Origin: an uncultured Rothia sp.
Lineage (GTDB): Bacteria > Actinomycetota > Actinomycetes > Actinomycetales > Micrococcaceae
Reading direction: 5' to 3'
Length of the DNA stretch: 64,000 nt
Assembly (NCBI RefSeq): GCF_916715725.1
Contig: NZ_CAKAPD010000001.1
Coordinates: 124,001-188,000, forward strand
Each line of letters begins with the position of its first letter. The first letter of the stretch is position 1. The notes beneath the pieces were generated by a model. The model was not told the DNA's origin and did no database searches. It saw only the letters and a list, made by a program, of their open reading frames with translations. Position numbers and translations under genes: made by a program. Positions 30,671-39,833 of the stretch are shown here, one piece after another.

Positions 30671-32809
30671 TTAGGAACGGGCGGGCTGATGGGAGGGCGC
30701 GGTGCGCGGTACCACCCGCAAATACTGCCGGTGCGTGACCGCACGGTAGCGGCGCGCATCCACCCACCAGAGGGCAACGCTCAACGCCAGCACGCAGAGG
30801 GCGCTACACACCACCGCCGGGACGCTCGAACCGGGCTCCCACGGGTTACCCGGCGCGTGCGCGGCAGTGTGTGCCGCCCACTCGATGCCCTGCCCGGCAA
30901 GGCCACCGGCACGCAGACACAAATCCGCCGCAGTGGGCAGACCCAGGAGCATGAATCCGAGCGCCGCCAGCCCGGCGAGCATACTCAGCGGCGCCAAAGG
31001 AGCGGCAACCAGGTTCGCCGGAACCGAGTAGAGCGGCACCTTACCGCTCATCGCCAAAATCAGCGGAGTGCACCACAGGGACGCCACGATGGGTGCGGCG
31101 AGCATTTCCGCGCAGAACACCGGCATGACGCGCATGAGCAGACGAATCAGCGGCGGGCCCAGCAGAATCAGCGCGGAGGTTGCCGTTACCGACAGGGCGA
31201 ACCCCATATCCACGGCGAGGTGCGGGGCGGCAAGCAGACATATCAGCACCGTTGTTTGCAGCGCCGCCAAAGACTGGCGACCCGAACCGCGTAGCATCGC
31301 GTAAGCACCGAGCAGACCCATGGCGAGGGAACGAATTACGGAACCCTCAGAGTCCAGCAGCATGGCGTAGGCGAGCACCGCCGCGACCCCGCACAGCACC
31401 ATGACGCGGTGCGGAATGGCGAGGGTGCTCAGCCGGTGCACGAGAGGCGGCAGAGCGTGGGCATTTGGCGGGGTAGATTGCTGACGCTGGGCAAGTTGAT
31501 GGGGTCGGGCGGGGCGGCGAGAACGACCCGTGCCTCTCCCCCGCAACCGCTGCATCCAGGAACGGAACAGCAGGTATGCGCTAGCGAAACGGTACGGACG
31601 AATCGCCAGCACCAGCCGGTACGCACCCAAAAACACAATGGCAATATTCGCCCCGGACACCGCTGTAATATGGCTGAGCCCGCTGAGCTTATACTCCTCC
31701 CGCGCGGTGGAACTCATCAGCGAATCATCCCCGTAGGCGGTGCCCAAAACCAGTGCCGCCGACTCCGTGCCGAGGGTGTCCAGGGCGCGGATGCGCAACT
31801 GCTCCTTGAGCGTGGACAGGTACGGCTCCTCCGCAGGTCGGGTGGCAGTGTTCGACCCGGTACCGTAGGCGGGCGCGGGAAAAATAGTTGCGCCGCTCAG
31901 CTTCGCCGTGGAACCATTGAACTCCACCGTGCCGAGGGCGGTCACCCTCATGCCCGGATAAATCGCCTGCGAGCGCGCGGTACCGCTCCCCTGGTGCTTA
32001 GCCGCCGAGTTCGCCTCCGAACGTGCCTCCAGCCGCTGCGCGGTACTCTTTGCCGAACCGTCACGCCGATACACGCGCACCCGCTCATTCACCAGCGCAC
32101 GCACGCTCCGCCCCTGAATTTCCTCCAGCTTAATAACCACCAGAGTAGTACGCGGATCCACGCGGCGAACCTGCTCCACCGTGCCATTCAGACGAAGCGA
32201 AGCACCCTGCGCCTGCTGCAGTGTGGCGCGGGATGCATCCACCCCCGTAGCGCACAAAAGCACCGCCTGAACCGTGACAATACACGCCAGAAAAACCAGC
32301 TGACCGGTCGTGCGAAAGAGCAGACTGTAGGGCATCACCACACGCGGCGGAAAGAACAGCAGAATCGCCAGGCACCCCAGCAGAGCAATGAGCACACACG
32401 CCAGCGGATGCACCACCCGCCACGTGCCCACGGTCAGCGCCGCCGCGGTAAACGCCCACAGCGCCAGCACCGTGAAACTCAGGCGAAGGTCCAGGTGAAT
32501 GAGGCTTCCCTGGGCGCGTAGCTCCTGCTCGTCACGGCGGGTACGCCACCGTTCAGCGCCGATGCTCCAGCGGTAGCGGGCACGGTCATACGCCGTAGCC
32601 GCGGACCGGGTGAGGCGCGAGGAGCTGGGAAAGAGCTCCCGCTCCCCTGTCTGCCCCGTGCGTTTGCGCGGTGTGCTGAGTTTTTGCAGTGCGCTGAGTT
32701 TTTGAGGTGTACGAAGTTTTTGCAGTGCGGCGGGTTTTCGCGAAGATACCCGCTTGCCCCGCGAGGGGCGCCCCTGCGGCGCAGACTCCCGGCGGTTCCA
32801 CGCAAGCAT
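30671..32809 (-). CDS. comEC: ComEC-type DNA uptake channel protein
   Basis: A 712-residue polytopic membrane protein. After a Lys/Arg-rich cytoplasmic tail come helices (TVLALWAFTAAALTVG, VLIALLGCLAILLFF), an OB-like periplasmic domain (LRLNGTVEQVRRVDPRTTLVVIKL) and the competence domain (YKLSGLSHITAVSGANIAIVFLGAYRL, then about eight helices). ComEC forms the inner-membrane channel for single-stranded DNA in transformation. The C-terminal metallo-beta-lactamase-like domain of longer ComEC proteins is missing, as is common in actinobacteria. The start ATG overlaps the comEA stop by one base (TAATG). Confidence 0.9.
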   Translation of the reverse strand: MLAWNRRESAPQGRPSRGKRVSSRKPAALQKLRTPQKLSALQKLSTPRKRTGQTGERELFPSSSRLTRSAATAYDRARYRWSIGAERWRTRRDEQELRAQGSLIHLDLRLSFTVLALWAFTAAALTVGTWRVVHPLACVLIALLGCLAILLFFPPRVVMPYSLLFRTTGQLVFLACIVTVQAVLLCATGVDASRATLQQAQGASLRLNGTVEQVRRVDPRTTLVVIKLEEIQGRSVRALVNERVRVYRRDGSAKSTAQRLEARSEANSAAKHQGSGTARSQAIYPGMRVTALGTVEFNGSTAKLSGATIFPAPAYGTGSNTATRPAEEPYLSTLKEQLRIRALDTLGTESAALVLGTAYGDDSLMSSTAREEYKLSGLSHITAVSGANIAIVFLGAYRLVLAIRPYRFASAYLLFRSWMQRLRGRGTGRSRRPARPHQLAQRQQSTPPNAHALPPLVHRLSTLAIPHRVMVLCGVAAVLAYAMLLDSEGSVIRSLAMGLLGAYAMLRGSGRQSLAALQTTVLICLLAAPHLAVDMGFALSVTATSALILLGPPLIRLLMRVMPVFCAEMLAAPIVASLWCTPLILAMSGKVPLYSVPANLVAAPLAPLSMLAGLAALGFMLLGLPTAADLCLRAGGLAGQGIEWAAHTAAHAPGNPWEPGSSVPAVVCSALCVLALSVALWWVDARRYRAVTHRQYLRVVPRTAPSHQPARS
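32671..32742 (-). repeat. Four tandem 18-bp repeats in the comEC start region
   Basis: Units at 32671, 32689, 32707 and 32725 resemble GTGYRCTGAGTTTTTGCA. On the coding strand they give the six-residue repeat QKL-[RS]-[TA]-[PL] in the cytoplasmic tail of ComEC. Slippage here could change tail length without a frameshift. Confidence 0.75.
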
Positions 32810-33951
32810 TAGACCGTCACCAGCGGACGCAGATTCTCCAGCATCGACGGGCCGATGCCGGGCACCGCATCCAGCTCATCCACGCTGCGGAAGCCGCCGT
32901 GCGCCTCACGCCAAGCAATAATGCGCTGAGCCATCGCAGGACCAATACGCGGCAGGCTCTGTAGCTCCTCAGCGGTGGCGGTGTTAATGTTCACCGGGGT
33001 TGAGCCCTTCTGCGCGTTCCCCGAAGAAGTCAACGTGCGCGCAGGCTGAGGGGCATTATTCTGAGCTGCGCCGTTCTGGGAGGCGCCATTCGCCGCGGTA
33101 CCCTGACCCGCATTCGCCGTGCCGCCATTGGGCAGAATCTGCGCCGGAGCAGCCGTCTCACCACGATGCGGCACATAAATCTGCACCCCGTCACTGAGCG
33201 CACCGGCAAGATTCACGCGGTCCAGGTCAGCATCCGCGGCGGCACCGGAGGCGGCGGCAATCGCATCCACGGCACGACCCTGCGCGGGCAGCGTGTACAC
33301 GCCGGGATTGTTCACGGCACCCGCCACGTGCACCCGCACTGTAGCCTCACCGGAGGCGCCACCCTGCGCGGATTCACTCGGCTGAGCAGTGGCCTGAGCA
33401 GCGGACTGAGTGGCGGGGCTCTGCTGGGCACCCACCGCCTGCACTGACTCGGCGGAAGCACTCGGGGAGGCGACCTGCTCTGCACGCGGCGCCGCCGAAA
33501 ACTGGGTCACACCCCACACCACGGCAACCAACGCCAACACCGCCACCAGAAGCAGCACGCGCGGCGACAAGCCCCAACGGGTACTGCGGGTGGTGCCGGG
33601 CTGATCGGCTTGCTCCCACTCCGCCCAATCGTCCACCTCGTTCCAATCGGGTTGCTGATCCCAGTCAGCCCAACCATTCGACTCCGGCTGGGATGCCGCG
33701 GGCTCGGCAGGTGTTTCTTCGGCAGGCACCTCCGCTGGCGTTACCTCAGTTGAGATTGCCAGCGGCACCGTGTCCTCGGCATCCGGCGCACCGTTCTTGC
33801 GGGCGCGGGGGCTGCGGTAGAGGCTGTTCATCAGGGAGCGGGCGCTACGCTGCGCGCCGCCCTGCTGAGGTGTGCCGCCCTGCTGGGCTGCACTATCCTG
33901 CACAGGGCTCTGTACAGCGTTCTGGTCGGGGTTGGGGGTCATGCTCGTCAT
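32809..33951 (-). CDS. comEA: ComEA-type DNA receptor
   Basis: 380 residues. A long acidic/Gln/Pro-rich cytoplasmic region (1-about 130) precedes one transmembrane helix (VLLLVAVLALVAVVWGV), then a Ser/Ala/Gln linker, an SLBB domain (VRVHVAGAVNNPGVYTLP) and a C-terminal double helix-hairpin-helix (INTATAEELQSLPRIGPAMAQRIIAWR, FRSVDELDAVPGIGPSMLENLRPLV). ComEA binds double-stranded DNA outside the membrane and hands it to ComEC, encoded next. ATG at 33949-33951; a second in-frame ATG is three codons later. Confidence 0.92.
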   Translation of the reverse strand: MTSMTPNPDQNAVQSPVQDSAAQQGGTPQQGGAQRSARSLMNSLYRSPRARKNGAPDAEDTVPLAISTEVTPAEVPAEETPAEPAASQPESNGWADWDQQPDWNEVDDWAEWEQADQPGTTRSTRWGLSPRVLLLVAVLALVAVVWGVTQFSAAPRAEQVASPSASAESVQAVGAQQSPATQSAAQATAQPSESAQGGASGEATVRVHVAGAVNNPGVYTLPAQGRAVDAIAAASGAAADADLDRVNLAGALSDGVQIYVPHRGETAAPAQILPNGGTANAGQGTAANGASQNGAAQNNAPQPARTLTSSGNAQKGSTPVNINTATAEELQSLPRIGPAMAQRIIAWREAHGGFRSVDELDAVPGIGPSMLENLRPLVTV

Positions 33952-34000
33952 ACCCCTACCCTAGGCTCACGCGCGCGAACGCACGAGGGCACGCAAAGAA

Positions 34001-34047
34001 CCTGTGGATAACTCCCCTCGCACAACGCGAAAGGGGCCATCCACAGG
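34001..34047. repeat. Inverted repeat with DnaA-box-like arms
   Basis: CCTGTGGAT (34001-34009) and ATCCACAGG (34039-34047) pair, enclosing CCCCT/AGGGG. The left arm continues to TGTGGATAA, a consensus DnaA box. It lies between comEA and whiA. Confidence 0.5.
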
Positions 34048-34087
34048 CTCATTTTTGAAAAATATGCGGTTTTTGTTCAAAAACGGA

Positions 34088-34124
34088 GGGGTTTGGTTTG
34101 TCATAAAACCGTCACAAACACCCC
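34088..34124 (-). terminator. Probable terminator downstream of whiA
   Basis: GGGG..GGTTTGT pairs imperfectly with ACAAACACCCC; on the minus strand it is followed by TCCGTTTTTG. A 16-base palindrome (GTTTTTGTTCAAAAAC, 34069-34084) adjoins it. Confidence 0.45.
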
Positions 34125-34172
34125 AGCCACACGAGCTACCCGCACCGTTTAAGAGCAGAATCTAGCCTTCGC

Positions 34173-35138
34173 TTAGTCCTCGCGCGGCAGCTCAGTACCC
34201 GGAACACCCAGCTCCGAAGCACGCTTATCAGCCATCACCAGCAGGCGACGAATACGGCCCGCAATCGCGTCCTTCGTCATCGGCGGATCAGCCAGACGAC
34301 CCAGCTCATCCAACGACGCATGCTTATGCAGCACACGCAGCTCACCGGCATAGCGCAGATGATCCGGCGCCTCATGACCCAGAATCTGCAGGGCACGCTC
34401 CACGCGGGCGCTCGCCGCAACAGCCGCCTGAGCGCTACGGCGCAGGTTCGCATCATCAAAATTCGCCAGACGGTTCGCAGTCGCACGAACCTCCTTGCGG
34501 GTGCGAGCCTCACGCCACGTGGTCAGAGTGCCGGTCGCGCCCATACGCTCCAGCAGCTGCGAAATCGTCTCGCCGTCACGCACCACCACACGGTCCGTGC
34601 CGCGCACCTCGCGTGCCTTCGCAATAATGTCCAGGCGACGAGCCGCACCCACCAGCGCAAGCGCCGCCTCCGGACCGGGGCAGGTAATCTCCAGGGAGGA
34701 GGAACGACCCGGCTCAGTCAGCGAACCGTGCGCCAAGAACGCACCGCGCATGACCGCCTCGGCGTCCTGCAGAGAGCCGTTCACCACGGCCGGCGGCAGG
34801 CCACGCACCGGGCGTCCACGCAGATCCAGCAGACCGGTCTGGCGAGCCAGCGCCTCACCGCCGTGATCCACACGCACAATGTAGCGGCCGCCTCGACGCA
34901 GACCACCACCGCTGACGCTGGTCAGCTCAGAGTCGTGGCCGTAAATCTCCGCGATGGTGCGGCGCATACGGTGGGCGGTTGCCTCGTGGTCGACCTCAGA
35001 CTCCACCACGATTCGCCCCGAGACAATGTGCAGGCCTCCGGTAAAACGCAGAATCGTAGAGATTTCTGCCTTACGAGCAGAGACTTTCGTTGCCTCGTAG
35101 TTGGCGAGTTCGTCCTTAACGAGCGTGGTTAATGCCAT
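34173..35138 (-). CDS. whiA: Sporulation-type transcription factor WhiA
   Basis: A 321-residue DNA-binding protein with two LAGLIDADG-like domains lacking nuclease function and a C-terminal helix-turn-helix (HASLDELGRLADPPMTKDAIAGRIRRLLVMADKRA). In non-sporulating actinobacteria it is linked to cell division control. ATG at 35138 opens MALTTLVKDELANYE, the family start. It ends the rapZ-yvcK-whiA cluster conserved in Gram-positive bacteria. Confidence 0.96.
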   Translation of the reverse strand: MALTTLVKDELANYEATKVSARKAEISTILRFTGGLHIVSGRIVVESEVDHEATAHRMRRTIAEIYGHDSELTSVSGGGLRRGGRYIVRVDHGGEALARQTGLLDLRGRPVRGLPPAVVNGSLQDAEAVMRGAFLAHGSLTEPGRSSSLEITCPGPEAALALVGAARRLDIIAKAREVRGTDRVVVRDGETISQLLERMGATGTLTTWREARTRKEVRATANRLANFDDANLRRSAQAAVAASARVERALQILGHEAPDHLRYAGELRVLHKHASLDELGRLADPPMTKDAIAGRIRRLLVMADKRASELGVPGTELPRED

Positions 35139-35221
35139 GAACAGGTCCTTCTGGGCGTAGTGTCTAAGAGTCTATAACTTCGGGAAATGGGCGCGCCAAA
35201 ATAGCAGCCTCAGCGGTGATT

Positions 35222-36274
35222 CTAAGAGCTCAGCTCAAACGCTTCGTTATACGCAGCCGCAAGCTTCAGCGGGTCGTGCACATTCGGCTGGGAGCTCGAA
35301 CGCAGATGCGCCCACACAACCTTCGCACCCATCGCGGAAGCCTCACGCTCCAGCTCGGAACGGTGATCAGCCTGCATGTCAGCGTCAGCAATTACGGCGT
35401 CCAGGTGCAGCTTCGGGGCGTACTGGCGCAACAGGTCCAGGTGAGTCGCCGGGGTGAAGCCGACCGTCTCCTTATCGTCGGAGAGGTTCATGACCACGCA
35501 GCGGCGCGCCTCCGTGCGAATAATCGCCTCACGCTGAGCATCCAACAGCAGATGCGGCAGAACCGACGTACGCCAAGAACCCGGACCCAAAACAATCCAG
35601 TCCGATTCTTCAATAGCGGAGAGCGCCTCCGGGCAGGGGCGAGCATTCTCAGGGGTCAGACCAATATCGTGAACGCGTTCCTCCTTCGAGAGGTTCACCT
35701 GGCCGACCACCTTCACACGCTCAATACCGCCGCCATTATGTTCACGCAGCACGGTGCCGTAAATGACCATCGGATCCAGCGCCATCGGCAGCACGCGGCC
35801 GCGCGCATTCAGCAGGGCACCCGCCCAGTCCAGACCGGCAACCGGGTCATCCAGCAGCTGCCAGAGAGTCGCAATCAGCAGGTTACCGAGAGCATGGTAA
35901 TCCAGCGGGAACTCACCCTCGTACCCCTCGGGCGCGCTAAAACGATGCTGCATCACATCACGCCACGTGCGACCCCAATCGGTGTCATCACACAGCGCAG
36001 AAAGCGCCATACGCAAATCTCCCGGAGGGAGAATACCCATCTCCTCACGCAAACGACCCGACGAGCCGCCATCGTCAGCAACCGTCACAACAGCCGTCAA
36101 ATCAGGCGTGACGTGGCGAAGCGCAGACAGGGAACCGTACAGCCCGTGGCCGCCGCCCATCGCCGTGACCTTCGGCGAACGGTGCGTGGTCTTCAACAGG
36201 CGCAACGCCTGAGTCGGCAGAGCCGGCAGGCGCGGAATACCCTGAGTGTCATAACTGGTCGAATGGGTGGACAT
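35222..36274 (-). CDS. yvcK: YvcK/CofD-like gluconeogenesis factor
   Basis: A 350-residue soluble protein with the CofD/UPF0052 fold: MGGGHGLYGSLSALR, VVTVADDGGSSGRLREEMGILPPGDLRMALSAL, TAVIADADMQ. In other bacteria YvcK (CuvA) binds UDP-sugars and is needed for growth on gluconeogenic carbon and for correct wall synthesis. The ATG at 36272-36274 follows TGAGGT. An intercistronic hairpin (GCCGGCCCC/GGGGCCGG, near 36309-36334) separates it from rapZ. Confidence 0.94.
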   Translation of the reverse strand: MSTHSTSYDTQGIPRLPALPTQALRLLKTTHRSPKVTAMGGGHGLYGSLSALRHVTPDLTAVVTVADDGGSSGRLREEMGILPPGDLRMALSALCDDTDWGRTWRDVMQHRFSAPEGYEGEFPLDYHALGNLLIATLWQLLDDPVAGLDWAGALLNARGRVLPMALDPMVIYGTVLREHNGGGIERVKVVGQVNLSKEERVHDIGLTPENARPCPEALSAIEESDWIVLGPGSWRTSVLPHLLLDAQREAIIRTEARRCVVMNLSDDKETVGFTPATHLDLLRQYAPKLHLDAVIADADMQADHRSELEREASAMGAKVVWAHLRSSSQPNVHDPLKLAAAYNEAFELSS

Positions 36275-36383
36275 AGTAATACCTCACATACCCGGAAGGA
36301 ATGGTATGCCGGCCCCACGGTGTGCGGGGCCGGACGGCGGCTAATGAAACACGACGCGGTGGTTGGGACGCGCCGGGCGGAAC

Positions 36384-37298
36384 TTACTCGCGGCCTTTGT
36401 CACGGTGCTGAACATTCACGTTCAGCTCACCGAAAGCAGAGAGACGACGAGCCAGTTCTTCCGTCACAGCCACGGAACGGTGCTTACCACCGGTGCAGCC
36501 AATTGCGATGGTGGCGTAGTACTTGCCCTCACGGCGGTAGCCCTCAAGCACGGGGCGAAGAGCCGCAAGGTAGTTGCTGATGAACTCCTCGGTACCGGGG
36601 TGCTCCAGCACGTAGTCGCGCACCGGGGCGTCCTGACCGGTCAGGGGGCGCAGCTCCGGAACCCAGTGCGGGTTCGGGATGAAACGCATATCAGCCATGT
36701 AGTTAGCGTCCGACGGCGCACCGTACTTGAAGCCGAAGCTCATCACGGTCAGGTTCAGCTTCTTATCCGCACCCTCAGCAAACATTTCACGCACGGTACG
36801 AGCCAGCTCGTGAACGTTCATGCCGGTGGTGTCAATGGTGCGGTCAGAAGCGAGGCGCAGACCTTCGAAGAGAGTGCGTTCAGCGCGGATACCATCGAGG
36901 ACGCGGCCCTCACCCTGCAGCGGGTGCGGGCGGCGCTGAGCCTCGTAGCGGGCAATAATGGTCTCGTCCTTGGCGTCAAGAAAGAGCATGGAGAAGTCAA
37001 TATCGGACTTGCGCAGAGTCTCAATCGCAGCGGGAAGATCGGAGAACAGTGCGCGGGCGCGAACGTCAATGCCGAGCGCCACCTTCGGCACTCGCGCACC
37101 GTCACGGGTCACCAGCTCAGCCAGGGAACCGAGCATCTGCGGCGGGATGTTATCGATAACGTACCAGCCCTCATCCTCCAGTACGTTTGCGACAGTGCTG
37201 CGGCCTGCACCAGAAATACCGGTGATCACCAGAATCTGAGGACGCTCCTCACTCTGGGCGGACTGTACCGTGGCGGGCTTGCTCTGATTCTCGGGCAT
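36384..37298 (-). CDS. rapZ: RNase adapter/nucleotide-binding protein RapZ
   Basis: A 304-residue P-loop protein with Walker A GISGAGRSTVA near residue 28 and a conserved C-terminal domain ending IAIGCTGGKHRSVAVTEELARRL. In enterobacteria RapZ guides RNase E to a small RNA controlling glucosamine-6-phosphate synthase. The actinobacterial role is less clear and uvrC, its frequent upstream neighbour, is not present here. ATG at 37296-37298. Confidence 0.94.
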   Translation of the reverse strand: MPENQSKPATVQSAQSEERPQILVITGISGAGRSTVANVLEDEGWYVIDNIPPQMLGSLAELVTRDGARVPKVALGIDVRARALFSDLPAAIETLRKSDIDFSMLFLDAKDETIIARYEAQRRPHPLQGEGRVLDGIRAERTLFEGLRLASDRTIDTTGMNVHELARTVREMFAEGADKKLNLTVMSFGFKYGAPSDANYMADMRFIPNPHWVPELRPLTGQDAPVRDYVLEHPGTEEFISNYLAALRPVLEGYRREGKYYATIAIGCTGGKHRSVAVTEELARRLSAFGELNVNVQHRDKGRE

Positions 37299-37533
37299 GG
37301 TGCTTCTTCCCCTTCAACGCGAAATACTCTCTATGCCATGATACAAGACCTTTATCTGACGGTTCGGGGGTACGGTCAGAAATTTCACCAGTATGACAGA
37401 AATATGAGACGCTCCCCCGGCGAACCCCGGAAGGAACCCCAGAAGAAAGAAACCCGCATCACAAGTGCTTGCACATAATGCTCTCCGAGGGGTCTACAGA
37501 AGGAGGCGGACGGCAGAGTCTGCAGGGTACAGC

Positions 37534-37577
37534 AAAGCCCGCACGATACCTCCCACAGGAAGTACCGCACGGGCTTT
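37534..37577 (-). terminator. Probable terminator downstream of coaBC
   Basis: AAAGCCCG and CGGGCTTT form the outer stem with imperfect inner pairing (GTGCGGTAC/GTATCGTGC). It lies about 60 bp beyond the coaBC stop. The remaining 235 bp up to rapZ hold no gene and presumably the rapZ promoter. Confidence 0.5.
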
Positions 37578-37634
37578 GAAGATATGTAAGCAAGCGCGCA
37601 CCAGCTGAGTAGCTACGCGGACGCATGAGGATTC

Positions 37635-39059
37635 TCAGGCAGAAAGCTCAGGCAGGAACGCCGCCACATGCTCCAGCAGACGCACCGACAGTTCCTTCTT
37701 CGAACCGGAGAACACCGGCGCCTCATCATTCAGAGTCGACAGCAGCGTAATCGTGTTATCGTCCGTGCCGAAACCACGATTCACACCCACCGTATTGACC
37801 GCCAGGAAGTCCGTGCCCTTACGCTGTAGCTTCTCACGACCCAGCTCCAACGGAGTCTTCTCCGCCGAACCGGTCTCCGCCGCAAAACCAACAATGAGCT
37901 TCGGGCCGAGGGTGCTCTCCCCTGCCTCACGAGCCTGCTGGCGGCGCACCACGACCTCACGCAGAATATCCGGGTTGCGTACCAGCTGAATCACCGGCGC
38001 ATCCTCAGAATCGGCGCTCTTCTTAATCTTGAACTCGGCGAACTCGGCGGGCCTAAAATCAGCCACCGCCGCAGACATGATCAGCACATCTGCCGCCGTG
38101 CTCGCCTCAAGGGTCGCCTCACGCAGCTCCAGGGCGCTCACCACGCGGGTCACCTGCACACCCTCCGGCGCGGGAACCTCAAGGTTCGCACCGATCAGGT
38201 GCACGGTCGCGCCCAGGTCGCGTGCCGCCTCCGCGAGCGCCACGCCCTGCTTGCCGGTCGAACGGTTGCCGAGGAAGCGTACCGGGTCCAGTGCCTCACG
38301 GGTGCCGCCAGCGGTAATGACCACGAGGCGGCCGGCCAGAGGACCACGCAGCGATTCGGATGCGCCAGTTGCCTGGCTGGGTTCACCCTGGCCTGCATCA
38401 ACCTGCCCCAGCAGCGCCGAAGTCAGCGTCGCCGCACGCGCCGCCGCCATACGCTCCTGCTCCGTACCCGTGTACAGGGGCTCAGTCGGCGCGTAACCGG
38501 GCGTGTACACCGGGTGCACCTGACCCTTCGGGAAGCGCGCAATCACATCCAGCGCCACCGCGAAAATATCCTCCGGCTCAGGCATGCGACCCGGACCAGA
38601 ATCCGGGCCCGTCAAACGCCCAATCGCAGGCTCAATCACGTGATAACCCCACGAACGCAGAGTCTGCACATTCGCCTGAGTCGCCGGATGCTCCCACATC
38701 TGGGTATGCATCGCCGGCGCCAAAATCACCGGGGCGTGCGTCGTCAACACCGTAGAGGACAGCAAATCATCAGCACGACCAGCCGCCAAACGAGCCAGCA
38801 AATCAGCGGTCGCCGGGGCAATCACCACAGCGTCAGCCTGTTCAGCCTGACGCACGTGGTTCACCTCCGGCACGCGGTCAAACACGTCCGTTGAGACGGG
38901 GTTACCGCTCAGCGCCTCCAGGGTGGGAACACCCACGAACTTCGTCGCGTTCGGGGTGGGCATGGCGATCACCTCGTCGCCATTCTTCGCAAAAAGACGA
39001 AGGAGCATCGCCGCCTTATACGCAGCAATGCCCCCTCCAATACCAACGATAATGCGCAT
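37635..39059 (-). CDS. coaBC: Bifunctional CoaBC (phosphopantothenoylcysteine synthetase/decarboxylase)
   Basis: A 474-residue enzyme of coenzyme A synthesis. The N-terminal flavoprotein CoaC half (IVGIGGGIAAYKAAMLLRLF, VIAPATADLLARLAAG, PAMHTQMWEHPATQAN) decarboxylates; the C-terminal CoaB half (LVVITAGGTREALDPVRFLGNRSTGKQG, LIVGFAAET, DFLAVNTVG) couples cysteine to phosphopantothenate. A Gln/Ala/Ser-rich linker of about 40 residues joins them. ATG at 39057-39059. It follows rpoZ by 30 bp, as in most actinobacteria. Confidence 0.96.
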   Translation of the reverse strand: MRIIVGIGGGIAAYKAAMLLRLFAKNGDEVIAMPTPNATKFVGVPTLEALSGNPVSTDVFDRVPEVNHVRQAEQADAVVIAPATADLLARLAAGRADDLLSSTVLTTHAPVILAPAMHTQMWEHPATQANVQTLRSWGYHVIEPAIGRLTGPDSGPGRMPEPEDIFAVALDVIARFPKGQVHPVYTPGYAPTEPLYTGTEQERMAAARAATLTSALLGQVDAGQGEPSQATGASESLRGPLAGRLVVITAGGTREALDPVRFLGNRSTGKQGVALAEAARDLGATVHLIGANLEVPAPEGVQVTRVVSALELREATLEASTAADVLIMSAAVADFRPAEFAEFKIKKSADSEDAPVIQLVRNPDILREVVVRRQQAREAGESTLGPKLIVGFAAETGSAEKTPLELGREKLQRKGTDFLAVNTVGVNRGFGTDDNTITLLSTLNDEAPVFSGSKKELSVRLLEHVAAFLPELSA

Positions 39060-39089
39060 GGTACGTCAAAGAATCCTTGTAGAAGCAGA

Positions 39090-39548
39090 TTACTCAGCGG
39101 ACTCGTCGAGGATAACCTCTTCGATAGCAATAACCTCTTCGCTACCTGCGGGGATGTACTCCTCCTCGATAGCGCCAGAGAACTCAGCCGCGCTGAAATC
39201 AATCACAGCGGACAGATCCTCGGGAATCGGGTAGCCGTCCTCGTCGAACTTAGCGTCCGGGCGGTGCTCCGCCACAACACGGTCAGCAATGATTTCACGC
39301 ATTGCCACCGACAGGGACTTCTCGTTCGACTCAGCGTCAACCAGCGGGCCAACGTGCGCAGCAGTATTGTCCTGCAGGTTAGCGTAGTACGCGTTAATCT
39401 GGCGTGCACGGCGGGCACCGAAAATCACCAGGCCGTACTTGGACTCCGCCTTCTCAATCAGCGCGTCAGCGCTGGGGCTCACGATGCCCTCGGGAGCGAC
39501 ACCGTCAACGAAGTTGTAGTCCTCGTGTTCCTTGATTTCGTTTGCCAC
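39090..39548 (-). CDS. rpoZ: RNA polymerase omega subunit with acidic extensions
   Basis: 152 residues. The omega core (SADALIEKAESKYGLVIFGARRARQINAYYANL, VGPLVDAESNEKSLSVAMREI) lies at about 25-92. It is preceded by an acidic tail (NEIKEHEDYNFVDGV) and followed by about 60 acidic residues (Glu/Asp/Ile/Pro-rich), making it longer than usual omega (about 80-110). Omega stabilises beta-prime in the polymerase. The GTG at 39546-39548 follows GGAG at 6 bases. Confidence 0.94.
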   Translation of the reverse strand: MANEIKEHEDYNFVDGVAPEGIVSPSADALIEKAESKYGLVIFGARRARQINAYYANLQDNTAAHVGPLVDAESNEKSLSVAMREIIADRVVAEHRPDAKFDEDGYPIPEDLSAVIDFSAAEFSGAIEEEYIPAGSEEVIAIEEVILDESAE

Positions 39549-39724
39549 TAAAAACTCCAAATAGCTTGATGGAATGTACGTACCGAACACCCCCGCACAC
39601 CGTTCGCGCTATGGCGCAAACCGGGCACGCTGAGGGCACGGTCAAAACTAAAGAACTATTCTACCCTCTCAACGGCTAAAACGCACGTACCAGCCTAGAC
39701 AAAAAATGTCAGCCCATACAAAAA

Positions 39725-39760
39725 GGTGGGGGTTCGAAGAAAACTCTTCGAACCCCCACC
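39725..39760 (-). terminator. Terminator downstream of gmk
   Basis: A perfect 16-bp stem (GGTGGGGGTTCGAAGA and complement) with a 4-base loop, followed on the minus strand by TTTTTG. Confidence 0.85.
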
Positions 39761-39833
39761 CTTCACAACGCCTCACGGCAGAACTACAGGTCGGAAGAAA
39801 CTCTAGCCCCACCGCAAACGCAAAGCATGCAGA

